A stretch of DNA of 64,000 nucleotides from WHSW01 sp963742205. GTDB lineage: Bacteria > Actinomycetota > Thermoleophilia > Solirubrobacterales > 70-9. The notes under the pieces were generated by a model. The model was given only the letters and a program-made list of their open reading frames with translations. It did no database searches and had not been told where the DNA came from. Every line of letters starts with the position of its first letter. The first letter of the stretch is position 1. Shown piece by piece: positions 10,030 to 18,268 of the stretch. A program made the position numbers and the translations under genes. The stretch covers positions 1-64,000 of the forward strand of contig CAVUKZ010000006.1 in assembly GCA_963742205.1 (NCBI GenBank). Reading direction: 5' to 3'.

Positions 10030-11093
10030 GCGCGAGCCGGCGACAGCGCGCCGCGCCGCTGCGCCTCAGCGGCCTGCGCAAGCACTACGGCGCGACCCGC
10101 GCCGTCGACGGCGTCGAGCTCGAGGTCGAGGCCGGCTCGATCTGCGCCCTGCTCGGACCCTCGGGCTGCGGCAAGACGACGACGCTGCGGCTGATCGCCG
10201 GGCTCGAGCGGCCCGACGCGGGCGAGATCGCGATCGGCGACCGCGTCCTCTGCGGGCCCGGAGAGCTTCGTGCCCGCCGGAGGAGCGGCGGATCGGGATG
10301 GTCTTCCAGGACTACGCGCTCTTCCCCCACCTCGACGTCGCCGGCAACGTCGGCTACGGCCTCGGCCGCAAGCCCGACCGCGAGCGCGTCGCGCGAGGTG
10401 CTCGAGCTGGTCGGCCTCGACGCGGAGGCCGAGCGACCCGTGCACGAGCTCTCCGGCGGCCAGCAGCAGCGCGTCGCGCTCGCCCGCGCGCTGGCGCCGA
10501 CCCCGGAGCTGATCCTGCTCGACGAGCCGTTCTCGAACCTCGACGCCGGGCCTGCGCGATCGCCTGCGCCAGGAGGTGCGCGAGATCCTCGGCCGCGCGC
10601 GGCGTGACCGCGCTCTTCGTCACCCACGACCAGGCCGAGGCGCTGAGCATCGCCGAGACCGTCGCCGTGATGCGCGACGGCGTGGTCGAGCAGGTCGGCA
10701 CCCCGGAGGAGATCTACTCCGCGCCCGGCCTCGCGCTGGGTCGCGCGCGTTCCTCGGCGAGGTCGAGGTCGTCCCCGGCGACGCCGCGGGCGGCCGGGTC
10801 GAGCTGCGAGCTCGGGCTCGTTCTCGGCCGACGCAGGACGTCGACGGCCCGGTCGACGTGCTGCGTGCGGCCGGAGTCGATCGCGATCGGGATCAGCGGT
10901 CCGGACGGCGCCGCGAGCGCCGAGGTCGTCGGGCGACGCTTCTTCGGCCACGACCAGCTGGTCGAGCTGCGGCTCGGCGTCGGGACAGACGATCCGCTCG
11001 CGCCGGCTCGGCTTCCCCGCCTGGCACGCGGGCGACCGGGTCCGCGCCTGGGTCGACGGCCCCACCGACGTGCTGCCGCGCGAGACGGATTGA
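10026..11093 (+). CDS. fbpC: Ferric-iron ABC transporter ATPase, frameshifted
   Basis: The ATPase of the iron importer. Walker A GPSGCGKTTT is near residue 45, the Q-loop is in VFQDYALFPHLDV, the signature is LSGGQQQRVALARALAP, Walker B is LILLDEPFSNLDA, and the H-loop is in TALFVTHDQAEALSI. A TOBE-like C-terminal domain follows and ends LPRETD. The GTG start overlaps the fbpB stop. One extra base after NLDAG (about 10,553) and another before GVTALF (about 10,598) break the frame; the spacing between family motifs is normal once these are removed. TGA (11,091-11,093) overlaps the TTG start of the next gene. Confidence 0.8.
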
Positions 11094-12179
11094 GCCCAAG
11101 CGACGACGGAATCTGGCTCGAGCCCGTTCGCGGCGGCTACCCGGACCCGTGGCTGCTCACCCGGCCCGGGACCGAGCGCCTCGAGGCGTTCCGCGACGGC
11201 AGCTCTCCGCCGCCGCCGCTCGCCCACCTGACCGGCGCGATGCCGACGGACTTCGGCGAGGGCACCGCCGAGGCGCGCATGCCGGCGACCGCGTGGCTCG
11301 CGAACGACGCCGGCGCTGCTCGGCGGCGGCACGCTGGCGATCCTCGCCGACATCGCCTTCGGGGTCGCGCTCGAGACCCAGCTGCCGGCCGCGATCCCGT
11401 TCACGACCGCCGAGCTCTCGCTCACCTTCCTGCGCCCGGCCCGCCCGGGCTCGACGCTCGATCGCGAACGGCAAGTCGATCCACGTCGGCCGCTCGCTGG
11501 GCCTCACCGAGGTCTTCGTCCTCGACTCGCGCGACGACACGCTGATTGCGCACGGCACCTCGCGGCTCTCGATCCTGCCGCGCATCGACGACGGGCTCCC
11601 GACCGCGCCCGGCGAGCCGTTCGTGCACCCGCCGCGCCCTGGCCCCGACCCGTACCAGCGCACGCCGCCCGCCGACGCGGTGCTGGCACAGGAGGTCTGG
11701 GAAGAGCTACCCGGGCTCGAGATCGCGCGCCGCCACATCGCCGGGGAGCTGCCACCGCCGGCGTCCACCGGCTCACCGGGATCGAGCCGACCGAGGTTGG
11801 CGAGGGCACCGCGACGGTGCGCATGCCGGCGACCGAGTGGCTCCAGAGCCCGGCCCGACGGCTTCAGGGCGGCACGATCGTGATGCTCGCCGACACCGCG
11901 ATGATGATCGCCGTCCTCACCACGGCGCCCGCGGGAACGGCGATCGCGGCGCTGGACCTGAAGGCCAACTTCCTGCGGCCGGTGCCCGGCGACGGCCGCG
12001 ACCTGATCGCCCGCGCGGTGGTCGAGCACACCGGCCGCACCCTGGCGATCTCGCGCACGCGGATCGAGAACGCCGACGGCAAGCCGGTGATGCTCGCGAC
12101 CGGGACGGCGATGTACCTGCCGGGCCGACCGGCGAGCCTCGGCGCCGACACCGAGCTCGACGGCGCCGAGGCCGACTAG
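11090..12179 (+). CDS. Double-hotdog thioesterase-like protein (PaaI family), frameshifted
   Basis: Two tandem hotdog domains are visible. The first has LTGAMPTDFGEGTAEARMPATAW then GTLAILADIAFGVALE; the second has LTGIEPTEVGEGTATVRMPATEW then GGTIVMLADTAMMIAVL and LKANFLRPVPGDG. The repeated LTG..P..GEGTA.VRMPAT pattern shows an internal duplication. The likely TTG start at 11,090 overlaps the fbpC stop, so it is translationally coupled to the iron transporter. Such proteins hydrolyse acyl-CoA or aryl-CoA thioesters; a link to iron, for example through siderophore or catecholate chemistry, is only inferred from position. Frame breaks near 11,310, 11,460 and 11,762 are the last of the dense cluster. 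Its TAG lies in a CTAG shared with truA. Confidence 0.6.
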
Positions 12180-12910
12180 TACCGCACCTCCGCGAGGTAG
12201 AGCCCGTGCGGGGGCGCCGTCTCGCCGGCGGCGTCGCGCGGGGCACCCTCGAGGAGCGCCGTGAACTCGTTCAGCGAGCGGCGGCGCGCCCCGACCTCGA
12301 GCATCGTCCCGACGAGCACGCGCACCTGGTTGCGCATGAACGACTTCGCCTCGATCCGCAGCGCCAGCACGTTCTCGCGCTCCTGCTCCCAGGCGCACAC
12401 GTCGACGGTGCGGTCGAACAGCACGTGCTCGGTTTGAGTCGGTGTGAAGGCGGTGAAGTCGTGGTTGCCGACCACGGCGGCGGCGGCCGCGTCGAGCAGT
12501 CCGCGGTCGACCGGGTAGCGCCACCACAGCGCCCGGCGCTCCTCGAACGGCTCGCGGATGGATGAGGCGAGCACTCGGTAGCGGTAGACGCGAGCGGTCG
12601 CCGAGTGGCGGGCGTCGAAGCCGTCAGGCGCCGCCTCCGCGCTCAGCACGGAGATGTCGTGAGGGAGGACGGCGTTGAGACGCTCGGCGGGGCGATCGGG
12701 CAGCTCGCGAGTGTGCGCGAAGCTCGCCACCTGGCCGAGCGCGTGGACGCCGGCGTCGGTGCGCCCGGCGACCGTGAGCTCCACCAACTCGCCAACGATC
12801 CGCTCGATCGCCCCCTCAACCTCGGCCTGAACGGTCCGCTGGCCGGGCTGCGCCGACCAGCCGGCAAAGCGCGAGCCGTCATAGGAGATCAGCAACCGGG
12901 CCGTCGGCAC
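12176..12910 (-). CDS. truA: tRNA pseudouridine(38-40) synthase
   Basis: A complete 244-residue protein that converts uridines 38-40 of the tRNA anticodon arm to pseudouridine. The catalytic aspartate is in AGRTDAGVHALGQVA near residue 53, and the family motifs ISYDGSRFAGW, VYRYRVL and FMRNQVRVLVGTMLEVG are in order. GTG start. It is often found next to the ribosomal cluster, but here it is 22 kb away from rplQ. It is convergent with the thioesterase and shares a CTAG stop with it. No frame break. Confidence 0.95.
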   Translation of the reverse strand: MPTARLLISYDGSRFAGWSAQPGQRTVQAEVEGAIERIVGELVELTVAGRTDAGVHALGQVASFAHTRELPDRPAERLNAVLPHDISVLSAEAAPDGFDARHSATARVYRYRVLASSIREPFEERRALWWRYPVDRGLLDAAAAAVVGNHDFTAFTPTQTEHVLFDRTVDVCAWEQERENVLALRIEAKSFMRNQVRVLVGTMLEVGARRRSLNEFTALLEGAPRDAAGETAPPHGLYLAEVRY

Positions 12911-12944
12911 CGCCCGAGCCTAGACAACGGCTATCCCTCGCTTC

Positions 12945-13406
12945 TCAGCCCGCCGGCGCGAGCACGACCACCGGGAGCTTGCGCTTGGTCCGGGCCTGGT
13001 AAACCGCGAAGTCGGCGTACGTGTCGACGACCATCGGCCAGAGCCGGTCGCGCTCCTCATCGGTGGCCTCGTGGGCGACGACCTCCCACCTCTGATTGCC
13101 GACCTGAATCGTGGTGCGGGGATTCGCGCGGAGGTTGAAGACCCAGGAAGGGGTCTTCGGCGACCCACCCTGCGAGCCGACGATGATCACGTCGTCGCCG
13201 TCGCGCGTGTAGACCAAGGGCGTCGTCCGCTTCGTTCCACTCTTCGCGCCGACGTGATCGAGCAGCGCGATCGGCTTGATGTTGCCGATCGCCCCGCCGA
13301 TGCGGCCCCCCGTTCGGCGATAGAGGAACACGTTCAAGCCCGTGAACCGGTTCATGACCTTCAGGCCGAAGGATCCGGGCGGCGGTCCCTTGGGTGGAGT
13401 CGGCAC
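12945..13406 (-). CDS. Deazaflavin (F420)-dependent nitroreductase family protein
   Basis: A 153-residue protein of the Ddn/DUF385 split-barrel family. It has the basic phosphate-binding stretch KSGTKRTTPLVY, then DDVIIVGSQGG, WVFNLRANPRTTIQVG, and a terminal YQARTKRKLPVVVLAP. Such proteins bind reduced F420 and reduce varied substrates. The start is GTG. It stands alone between truA and the tandem VOC gene, divergent from the latter. The physiological substrate is unknown. Confidence 0.85.
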   Translation of the reverse strand: MPTPPKGPPPGSFGLKVMNRFTGLNVFLYRRTGGRIGGAIGNIKPIALLDHVGAKSGTKRTTPLVYTRDGDDVIIVGSQGGSPKTPSWVFNLRANPRTTIQVGNQRWEVVAHEATDEERDRLWPMVVDTYADFAVYQARTKRKLPVVVLAPAG

Positions 13407-13500
13407 GAGCGCGAGCCTAGCCGCGCGCCTGCGAGATCACCTTCAGCGCCGACTCGTCACCAGAGGACGCATACGGTGCAAAAACGACGAGTCGGCGAAA

Positions 13501-14235
13501 ATGGCTGCGCTCGTGATCGACCACATCGACATTCGCGCGTCTGACGCTGAAGCGTCGGAGCGCTTCTACGACACGGTCCTGCCAGTCATCGGTAAGGAGC
13601 GCCTGAGCGCCGAGGGCTACGTCGAGTTCGGCGACTTCGCGCTCCACGCGGCCACAGAGGACAGTCCGGTCACACGAGGGCTGCACGTTGGCTTCTACGC
13701 GGCGACCCGCGAGCTCGTCGACGCCTTCCACCGCACAGGGACCGAGGCCGGCTACCGCGATGACGGCGCGCCCGGACCGCGCCCCGAGTACGGGCCCGAC
13801 TACTACGGCGGCTTCCTGCTGGACCCCGACGGCAACAGCGTCGAAGCGGTCAACACCACGCAGGCGCGCGAGGCGGGCGCGATCGACCACCTGTGGATCC
13901 GCGTCGCCGACCTCGCAGCCGCCAAGCGCTTCTACGAGACCGTCGCGCCGTACGCTGGCATCCGTTTGGACGACACGCCCGAGCGGGCGCAATTCGTCTG
14001 CGAGAGCGGCTCATTCTCGCTCCTCGCCGGCGAGGAGCCCACCGAGAACCTGCACCTGGCGTTCGGCGCGAACGAGAACGCGACCGTCGACGCTTTCCAC
14101 CGTGCCGCGATCGAGGCCGGCTACCGCGACAACGGCGCGCCCGGCGAGCGACCGATCTACCACGCCGGCTACTACGGCGCCTTCGTGTTGGACCCCGATG
14201 GCAACAACATCGAGGCGGTCAATCACAACCGCTGA
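13501..14235 (+). CDS. Two-domain VOC (glyoxalase/dioxygenase fold) protein
   Basis: The 244-residue protein has two copies of a VOC module: residues about 4-118 (IDHIDIRASDAEASERFYDT to GGFLLDPDGNSVEAV) and about 126-244 (IDHLWIRVADLAAAKRFYET to GAFVLDPDGNNIEAV). Both contain the His of IDH and the Glu of EAV that often form the metal site. The repeats are clearly homologous (VDAFHRTGTEAGYRDDGAPG against VDAFHRAAIEAGYRDNGAPG), an internal duplication. The ATG at 13,501 is chosen because the upstream in-frame extension is not VOC-like. Possible functions are lyase, dioxygenase or resistance protein; none can be chosen. Confidence 0.85.
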   Translation: MAALVIDHIDIRASDAEASERFYDTVLPVIGKERLSAEGYVEFGDFALHAATEDSPVTRGLHVGFYAATRELVDAFHRTGTEAGYRDDGAPGPRPEYGPDYYGGFLLDPDGNSVEAVNTTQAREAGAIDHLWIRVADLAAAKRFYETVAPYAGIRLDDTPERAQFVCESGSFSLLAGEEPTENLHLAFGANENATVDAFHRAAIEAGYRDNGAPGERPIYHAGYYGAFVLDPDGNNIEAVNHNR

Positions 14236-14306
14236 CGGGATCATTTCGGAAGTCCGGCGGCTTGAGCGCTTCGTCGCGGTCCGAGAGGACGATGGGGCCC
14301 GAGCCG

Positions 14307-14537
14307 CTAGCCCTTGCTGCTTCCCGGATCAGCCTTTCGCGGGTAGGTCCGCTCCTCTTGGATTCGACCGTTCTCCTTGCGGATCTTGACGCTGACGGCT
14401 TCCTTGTCAGCCCTTGCGACCGCGGCCGTCTTCTTGACCGCTTCCGCCTTGGTCGAAGCCTTTGTGCCGCGCACGGTCTTACCGCCGCTTTGGGCCCGCC
14501 AGCCATCCTTCGTCTTCTCCACGTTCATCCGCTTCAA
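14307..14537 (-). CDS. Small DUF2188-like basic protein
   Basis: A 76-residue lysine-rich protein with DGWRAQSGGKTVRGTKASTK, an Ala/Lys helix and IRKENGRIQEERTYPR. This resembles DUF2188, a small domain repeated in bacteria with no assigned role. It is convergent with the VOC gene and divergent from an NTF2-like gene. A DNA- or RNA-associated role is possible from the charge but unproven. Confidence 0.65.
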   Translation of the reverse strand: MKRMNVEKTKDGWRAQSGGKTVRGTKASTKAEAVKKTAAVARADKEAVSVKIRKENGRIQEERTYPRKADPGSSKG

Positions 14538-14640
14538 GACCTCACCGACCTTTCTTCGGTTCGCTGTGTCGCGGATCTCAATCTAGGCTCCTCGCCGGAC
14601 CGCCAGCTCGCCCCGCCGCCCGCGCTCAACTCTGGCGCGC

Positions 14641-14646
14641 GATACT
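14641..14646 (+). promoter_or_regulatory. -10-like box GATACT of NTF2-like gene 1
   Basis: GCGCGATACT lies 6 bases before the ATG at 14,653, leaving no room for a ribosome binding site. The same box recurs before seven paralogues in this window. Confidence 0.55.
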
Positions 14647-14652
14647 CGAGCG

Positions 14653-15051
14653 ATGTCGGAGGAGAACGTCCAGACAGTACGCCGGGTCTACGAAGGGGTG
14701 AACACCCGCTTGGAGACACCCCGGGAGCTCTTCGACCCGGACTATGAGTTCGACAACACGGAGCTCTGGCCGGATCTCGTCGAAGTCCTGGGATTTGAAG
14801 CTGCCCAGGAGGCGATGCGCGAGTACTGGGAAATGTTCGAGGCCTACCACGTCGAGATCGAAGAGGTGATCTACGCCGACGAGGGGCGAGTGGTCATCGC
14901 CGTGCGCGATGGCGGGCGGATGAAAGGGTCCGACGCCGAGGTGTGGAACCGCTTCCTCCACGTCTGGACCTTTCGTGATGGGAGGATCGTGCGCCTCTCG
15001 GTCCACGCCGACCGGGACCGGGCCCTCGAAGTCGCTGGGCTGTCGGCTTAG
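14653..15051 (+). CDS. NTF2/SnoaL-like small protein, copy 1
   Basis: The 132-residue single-domain alpha+beta protein begins MSEENVQTVRRVYEGVN and ends LEVAGLSA, the standard frame of the MSQENVE paralogue family in this window. Middle motifs are FDPDYEFDN, VEIEEVIYADEGRVVIAV and WTFRDGRIVRL. The fold forms a cone-shaped pocket used by ketosteroid isomerase, limonene epoxide hydrolase and polyketide cyclases. No catalytic residue set can be assigned, so function is unknown. Its stop overlaps the stop of the convergent broken methyltransferase (TTAG). Confidence 0.8.
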   Translation: MSEENVQTVRRVYEGVNTRLETPRELFDPDYEFDNTELWPDLVEVLGFEAAQEAMREYWEMFEAYHVEIEEVIYADEGRVVIAVRDGGRMKGSDAEVWNRFLHVWTFRDGRIVRLSVHADRDRALEVAGLSA

Positions 15052-15477
15052 CGCGCCGGCTCGCCCCTGAGCTTCTCGATTGGGCGATGGCCAAACAGGA
15101 AAAGTGTCCCGCCACGAGCGACCCTGCCGCCGTCCGCTGCACGATCGTCCTCGACCGACCCGGCTACGTGGAGGTAGAGGCAGACCACGAGGTCGTACTC
15201 GCCCGGCTGCGGCGTCCAGGTCGCAAGATCCGCCTCCACCCATTCGATCCGCCCGGCGACGTCCGACCCCATGGCGTCGGCCGTCGACGGGCCAGGCCAG
15301 GGCCGTTGCGGCGAAGTCAACCGCTGTGACCTGCCATCCGCGCGCAGCGAGCCAGAGCGTGTCCGACCCGTGGCCGCAGCCCGCATCGGGAGCGCGCCCC
15401 GGACGCAGGTCGCTGAGCTCGGCAGTCAGATGAGCGTTTGGGGGCCGCTGCGCGATGCGATCCCCGTGCTCGTGCAA
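15048..15477 (-). pseudogene. Class I SAM-dependent methyltransferase remnant
   Basis: The AdoMet-binding motif I is intact (DAGCGHGSDTLWLAARGW then VTAVDFAATAL). The frame then shifts by one base near 15,295 to reach GRIEWVEADLATWTP and YDLVVCLYLHVAGSV, the motif IV region. The end, RGGTLFLFGHRPIEKLRG, is shortened relative to the family. With one frame break, another probable shift near the VAGSV segment and a short C-terminus it is probably not functional. The 5' part is overlapped by the extended reading frame of NTF2-like copy 2. Confidence 0.6.
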
Positions 15478-15940
15478 GGCTCGCGTCGAGCGCTCTTCCA
15501 GGAATCTCGGTCGTACTCGCCCACATCGGCCACTCCGACAAGCCCGCGGCTTCGAGGGCCTCCGCGTGGGTCAGAAAGTCGCGGATGCGAACGATCTTCC
15601 CCGCTCGAAAGTCAAAGACCTCCCCCACCTCCTGACTGAACGCGATGCCGGTCGTCCGGGCGGTCAAGTCCAGGTGACCGAGCGCGAGGACCGACTCGCC
15701 GAGGTCGCGGAACTCCTCAGGCCGATTGGTGAGGCGTTCCCACGCCTCGCCGCGGTCCTCCCCCCAAACCGTTCGCGCGCCCTCATGACCTCGGTAGGTC
15801 GTCGCCTTTCCCTCGAGGCCCGGCTGGATCGCGGGGTGCCACTCGACGTCGGCGTCGAGCTCGGCCAAGAAGGCGTCCAGATCATCGGCATTCCACGCCT
15901 CGACGGCGCGTTGGACGCTCTCGACGTTCTCCTGCGACAT
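15317..15940 (-). CDS. NTF2/SnoaL-like protein, copy 2, with lost stop codon
   Basis: Residues 1-136 are a normal family member, MSQENVESVQRAVEAWNADD through AEALEAAGLSE. Where most siblings have TAG right after LSE or its equivalent, this copy has TGG (15,530-15,532). The frame therefore runs about 70 residues further, into the other frame of the methyltransferase remnant. The tail (PMWASTTEIPG and onward) has no family support and is probably not selected. Core motifs include DADVEWHPAIQPGLEG and FDFRAGKIVRIRDF. Confidence 0.7.
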   Translation of the reverse strand: MSQENVESVQRAVEAWNADDLDAFLAELDADVEWHPAIQPGLEGKATTYRGHEGARTVWGEDRGEAWERLTNRPEEFRDLGESVLALGHLDLTARTTGIAFSQEVGEVFDFRAGKIVRIRDFLTHAEALEAAGLSEWPMWASTTEIPGRALDASLARARGSHRAAAPKRSSDCRAQRPASGARSRCGLRPRVGHALARCARMAGHSG

Positions 15941-15949
15941 CGCCCGTGC

Positions 15950-15955
15950 AGTATC
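15950..15955 (-). promoter_or_regulatory. -10-like box GATACT of NTF2-like copy 2
   Basis: On the minus strand TCGCGAGATACT is followed after 9 bases by the ATG at 15,940. It is one of the eight shared boxes; the flanking TCGCGA and the GGGCG spacer are also conserved. Confidence 0.55.
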
Positions 15956-15989
15956 TCGCGATCAATCACTCCCCCGGACGGGGAGCGCG

Positions 15990-17250
15990 TCAAGGATTCT
16001 TTGGAAATCGCACGACGCTGCGATCAAGCGGCATCTGGTTGCGGCGCGTACCCGGATCGGTCGCCGGGGCGAAGGGCAGCAGTCCGTTGGGCCGCAGGCC
16101 GAGGACCTCGTCAGAGAGGTCCGGGCTGGTGATCCGGCCCAGGAACCGGAACCGGTCGAAGACGAACGGCAGGCCGTCGCTGGCGAAACTGCGCGTGGTC
16201 TGGAGCTGGAGATGGAGGTGCGGGGTGGCCGAGTTGCCGCTGTTGCCAAGCGTTCCCAGCCGCTGGCCACGGCGGACCCGGTCTCCCTCGCTGACTCGCA
16301 CGGATCCCGGCTTCATGTGGGCATAGAGCATGGTGATTCCCGGCGCGACCCGCAGCACGACACGATTTCCGGGGAGCTCGGCGAACGGCGGGGGTGTTGG
16401 GTTGTCCGGCGGCGGTTGATCCGGGAAGCCGTCGCGCGAGACCAGCACCGTCCCCGCGGCGGCCGCGATCAAGGGCTGCCCGTAGCTGAGGTAGCTGGAC
16501 AGCTGGTGCGGGTCGCCGACCCAGGCCCGATGCTGCTCGTCGAGCCTCATCCAATCGATGGCAAAGCGTTGCGGGCACAACCTCGTTGCCGTCCACGACG
16601 AGCAGGCCGCGACGGTGATGCGTGTCGTTGTCGCAGCACCCCTCGCCGGCTCCCCAGATGCCGTTGCTGCGGACGGGCGGACCGAGCTTCAACGGTGGTC
16701 GGGTGGCGAGCGGCACCTCACCGATGACGCTCGTGAACGGGATCGATTCCTGGCCCGGTGCAGGGACGGTGGCACTCTCGACTCGATGATCGAGGACCTC
16801 GGGCAGGTCCGCCTTCCGTCGCACAACCACGTCGAGCCAGATCACCGCTTGACCGGACGAGGCGAGCAGAGTCGTCGAGTGTGGCGCCGACCCCGCCGGC
16901 TGGCCGCCCACTGGATTCATCCTCGAAGACAGCGCATCTCCGGAAAGCGTGAGCAGTACTCGCTCGGTTTGGGCGTCGCGCACCTCGACCCGCTCGACCT
17001 CGGCGGCGAATTGCGTCGCATCCGTGACCACGAGCTCATACGCGATGTGGAGGAGGCCGTCGGTGCCCCGCACGGCGCTCGGGTGGGTGAGCACCGACCC
17101 CGCGAGCCCGGTGGACTGCGGCTCGAGCTCGGTCCGCGCGACCCCGGCGCTGGGAATCGAGATCCCCGCAGCCGTGACCAGCGCCGTGAAGAGGATGGCG
17201 AGCGGCCACCTGCGCCGCCCCGACACACGGCCAACCGGCTCGCCCGTCAT
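15990..17250 (-). CDS. Secreted M23 (LytM-type) peptidase, frameshifted
   Basis: The protein has an N-terminal signal (RRWPLAILFTALVTAAGISI..SAG), a beta-rich middle region and a C-terminal M23 domain: GNRVVLRVAPGITMLYAHM, VSEGDRVRRGQRLGTLGNSG and the zinc-binding HLHLQLQ. M23 enzymes cut glycine-containing peptide bridges of peptidoglycan or act as inactive scaffolds. The frame breaks once near 16,570 (VVDGNEVVP to QRFAIDWMRLD), explained by one extra base. The start at 17,250 is preferred because AAGGGGG lies just upstream; the ATG 18 bases earlier has no such site. Confidence 0.7.
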
Positions 17251-17283
17251 ATGCGCCCCCTTGCTCATCGAGCAGGTCCCACC

Positions 17284-17856
17284 CTACCTCTCCCTGTCGA
17301 TCCGGATGAACGGCGCGGGGAACGGGAAGTTCGCGGCGCCGTCGACGAACGTGTCGCCGTCGAAGACGACCCTCGCCGTCGCGCTCGCCGGGCGCTCCCT
17401 GCGCCACGAGCCTGGCGCGTTGACTGTGGTCGTGGCCGGACCGGTTCCCGTCCAGAGGGCGTGAACGGACACCGTGTGCGTTCCGCCCCGGTTGTCCTGC
17501 ACGCCGGTGAACGTGCCGCTGACACGGACCCTCTTGAGGTCCGAGGCGAACCGCGTGTGCGCCGCCTGGGTGAAGCCCCAGCTGTATGTCCCGTCGGGGC
17601 ACTGGCCCGTGAATCCGACCCTGAGGGGCGGGTTGGGGTCAGGCATCGTCCCCGCATCGACGAAGTTGTCCGTCTCGACGATCATGCGGCCGTCGGGGGC
17701 CGTGGAGCCATCGGGACATTGGAACGGGGTCGACCAGCGGGCGGAGGCAACTCGCTCCGTGAAGCCGGTCGCGGCCGACGCGACGGCCGCCACGCCGAGC
17801 AACGCCAGGGCAGCGAGGACGAAGACGACGTATCGCGGCAACTGCACACCAGTCAT
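17284..17856 (-). CDS. Exported hypothetical protein
   Basis: A 190-residue protein with a clear signal peptide (YVVFVLAALALLGVAAVASAA). The mature part has two Cys-containing blocks, FQCPDGSTAPDG and GQCPDGTYSWGF, which may form a disulfide, and strand-rich segments (VRVSGTFTGVQD, ATARVVFDGDTF). No family is recognised. An AAGGAG sits about 6-10 bases before the ATG. It ends just upstream of the M23 gene on the same strand, so the two may be co-transcribed. A secreted beta-sandwich protein is the best description. Confidence 0.7.
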   Translation of the reverse strand: MTGVQLPRYVVFVLAALALLGVAAVASAATGFTERVASARWSTPFQCPDGSTAPDGRMIVETDNFVDAGTMPDPNPPLRVGFTGQCPDGTYSWGFTQAAHTRFASDLKRVRVSGTFTGVQDNRGGTHTVSVHALWTGTGPATTTVNAPGSWRRERPASATARVVFDGDTFVDGAANFPFPAPFIRIDRER

Positions 17857-17948
17857 GAGCGAACTCCTTGCTTGCGGGGATCGTGAAAGAACCGTCTGCC
17901 GATGTAACCCGCGCCGCTCATGAGCATCACGCCGTCGGGCTGGCCAAC

Positions 17949-17968
17949 AGGCAAGCAGCTACTTGCCT
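17949..17968. promoter_or_regulatory. Palindromic operator of the ArsR-type gene
   Basis: A perfect inverted repeat AGGCAAG-6-CTTGCCT ends at the first base of a TATACT box (17,968-17,973). The regulator's GTG follows 7 bases later. A site overlapping the -10 region is the expected place for autorepression by an ArsR-type dimer. Confidence 0.6.
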
Positions 17969-17973
17969 ATACT
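17968..17973 (+). promoter_or_regulatory. -10 box TATACT, probably leaderless transcript
   Basis: TATACT ends only 7 bases before the GTG at 17,981, so transcription should begin at or near the start codon. Confidence 0.5.
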
Positions 17974-17980
17974 GGCGTGC

Positions 17981-18268
17981 GTGGGTGACGTCTTCAAGGC
18001 CCTGGCGGATCCCACGAGACGAACGATCCTCGACGAGCTCGTAGAGCGGGAAGGCCAGACCCTGTTCGAGTTGTGCTCTCGACTGGCGAACAAGCATCAG
18101 CTGGCGATGACGCGACAGGCGATCTCGCAGCATCTCGAGGTGCTTGAGGACGCCGGGCTAGTCAGGAGCCGACGCGAGGGCCGTTACAAGTTCCACGATC
18201 TGCAGACCGGGCCGCTGGAGTCCCTCACGGACCGCTGGCTCAGGCCTGACCAAAGGGAGAAACCATGA
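17981..18268 (+). CDS. ArsR/SmtB-family winged-helix regulator
   Basis: The 95-residue protein starts VGDVFKALADPTRRTILDEL, the signature opening of the ArsR family, followed by the recognition-helix region TRQAISQHLEVLEDAGLV and the wing RSRREGRYKFHDL. No metal-binding Cys pair is seen in the usual alpha-3 position, so it is more like the group that senses other signals than a metal sensor. The GTG start is chosen because the -10 box is just upstream. Its TGA overlaps the ATG of the VOC gene, so the two are co-translated. Confidence 0.85.
   Translation: MGDVFKALADPTRRTILDELVEREGQTLFELCSRLANKHQLAMTRQAISQHLEVLEDAGLVRSRREGRYKFHDLQTGPLESLTDRWLRPDQREKP

Noticed and set aside
22..11765. Programmed ribosomal frameshifting as an explanation for the broken genes in the first 11.8 kb
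   Set aside because: Breaks are too many, occur in unrelated genes, lack slippery sequences or following structures, and the same type of break hits essential rplB.
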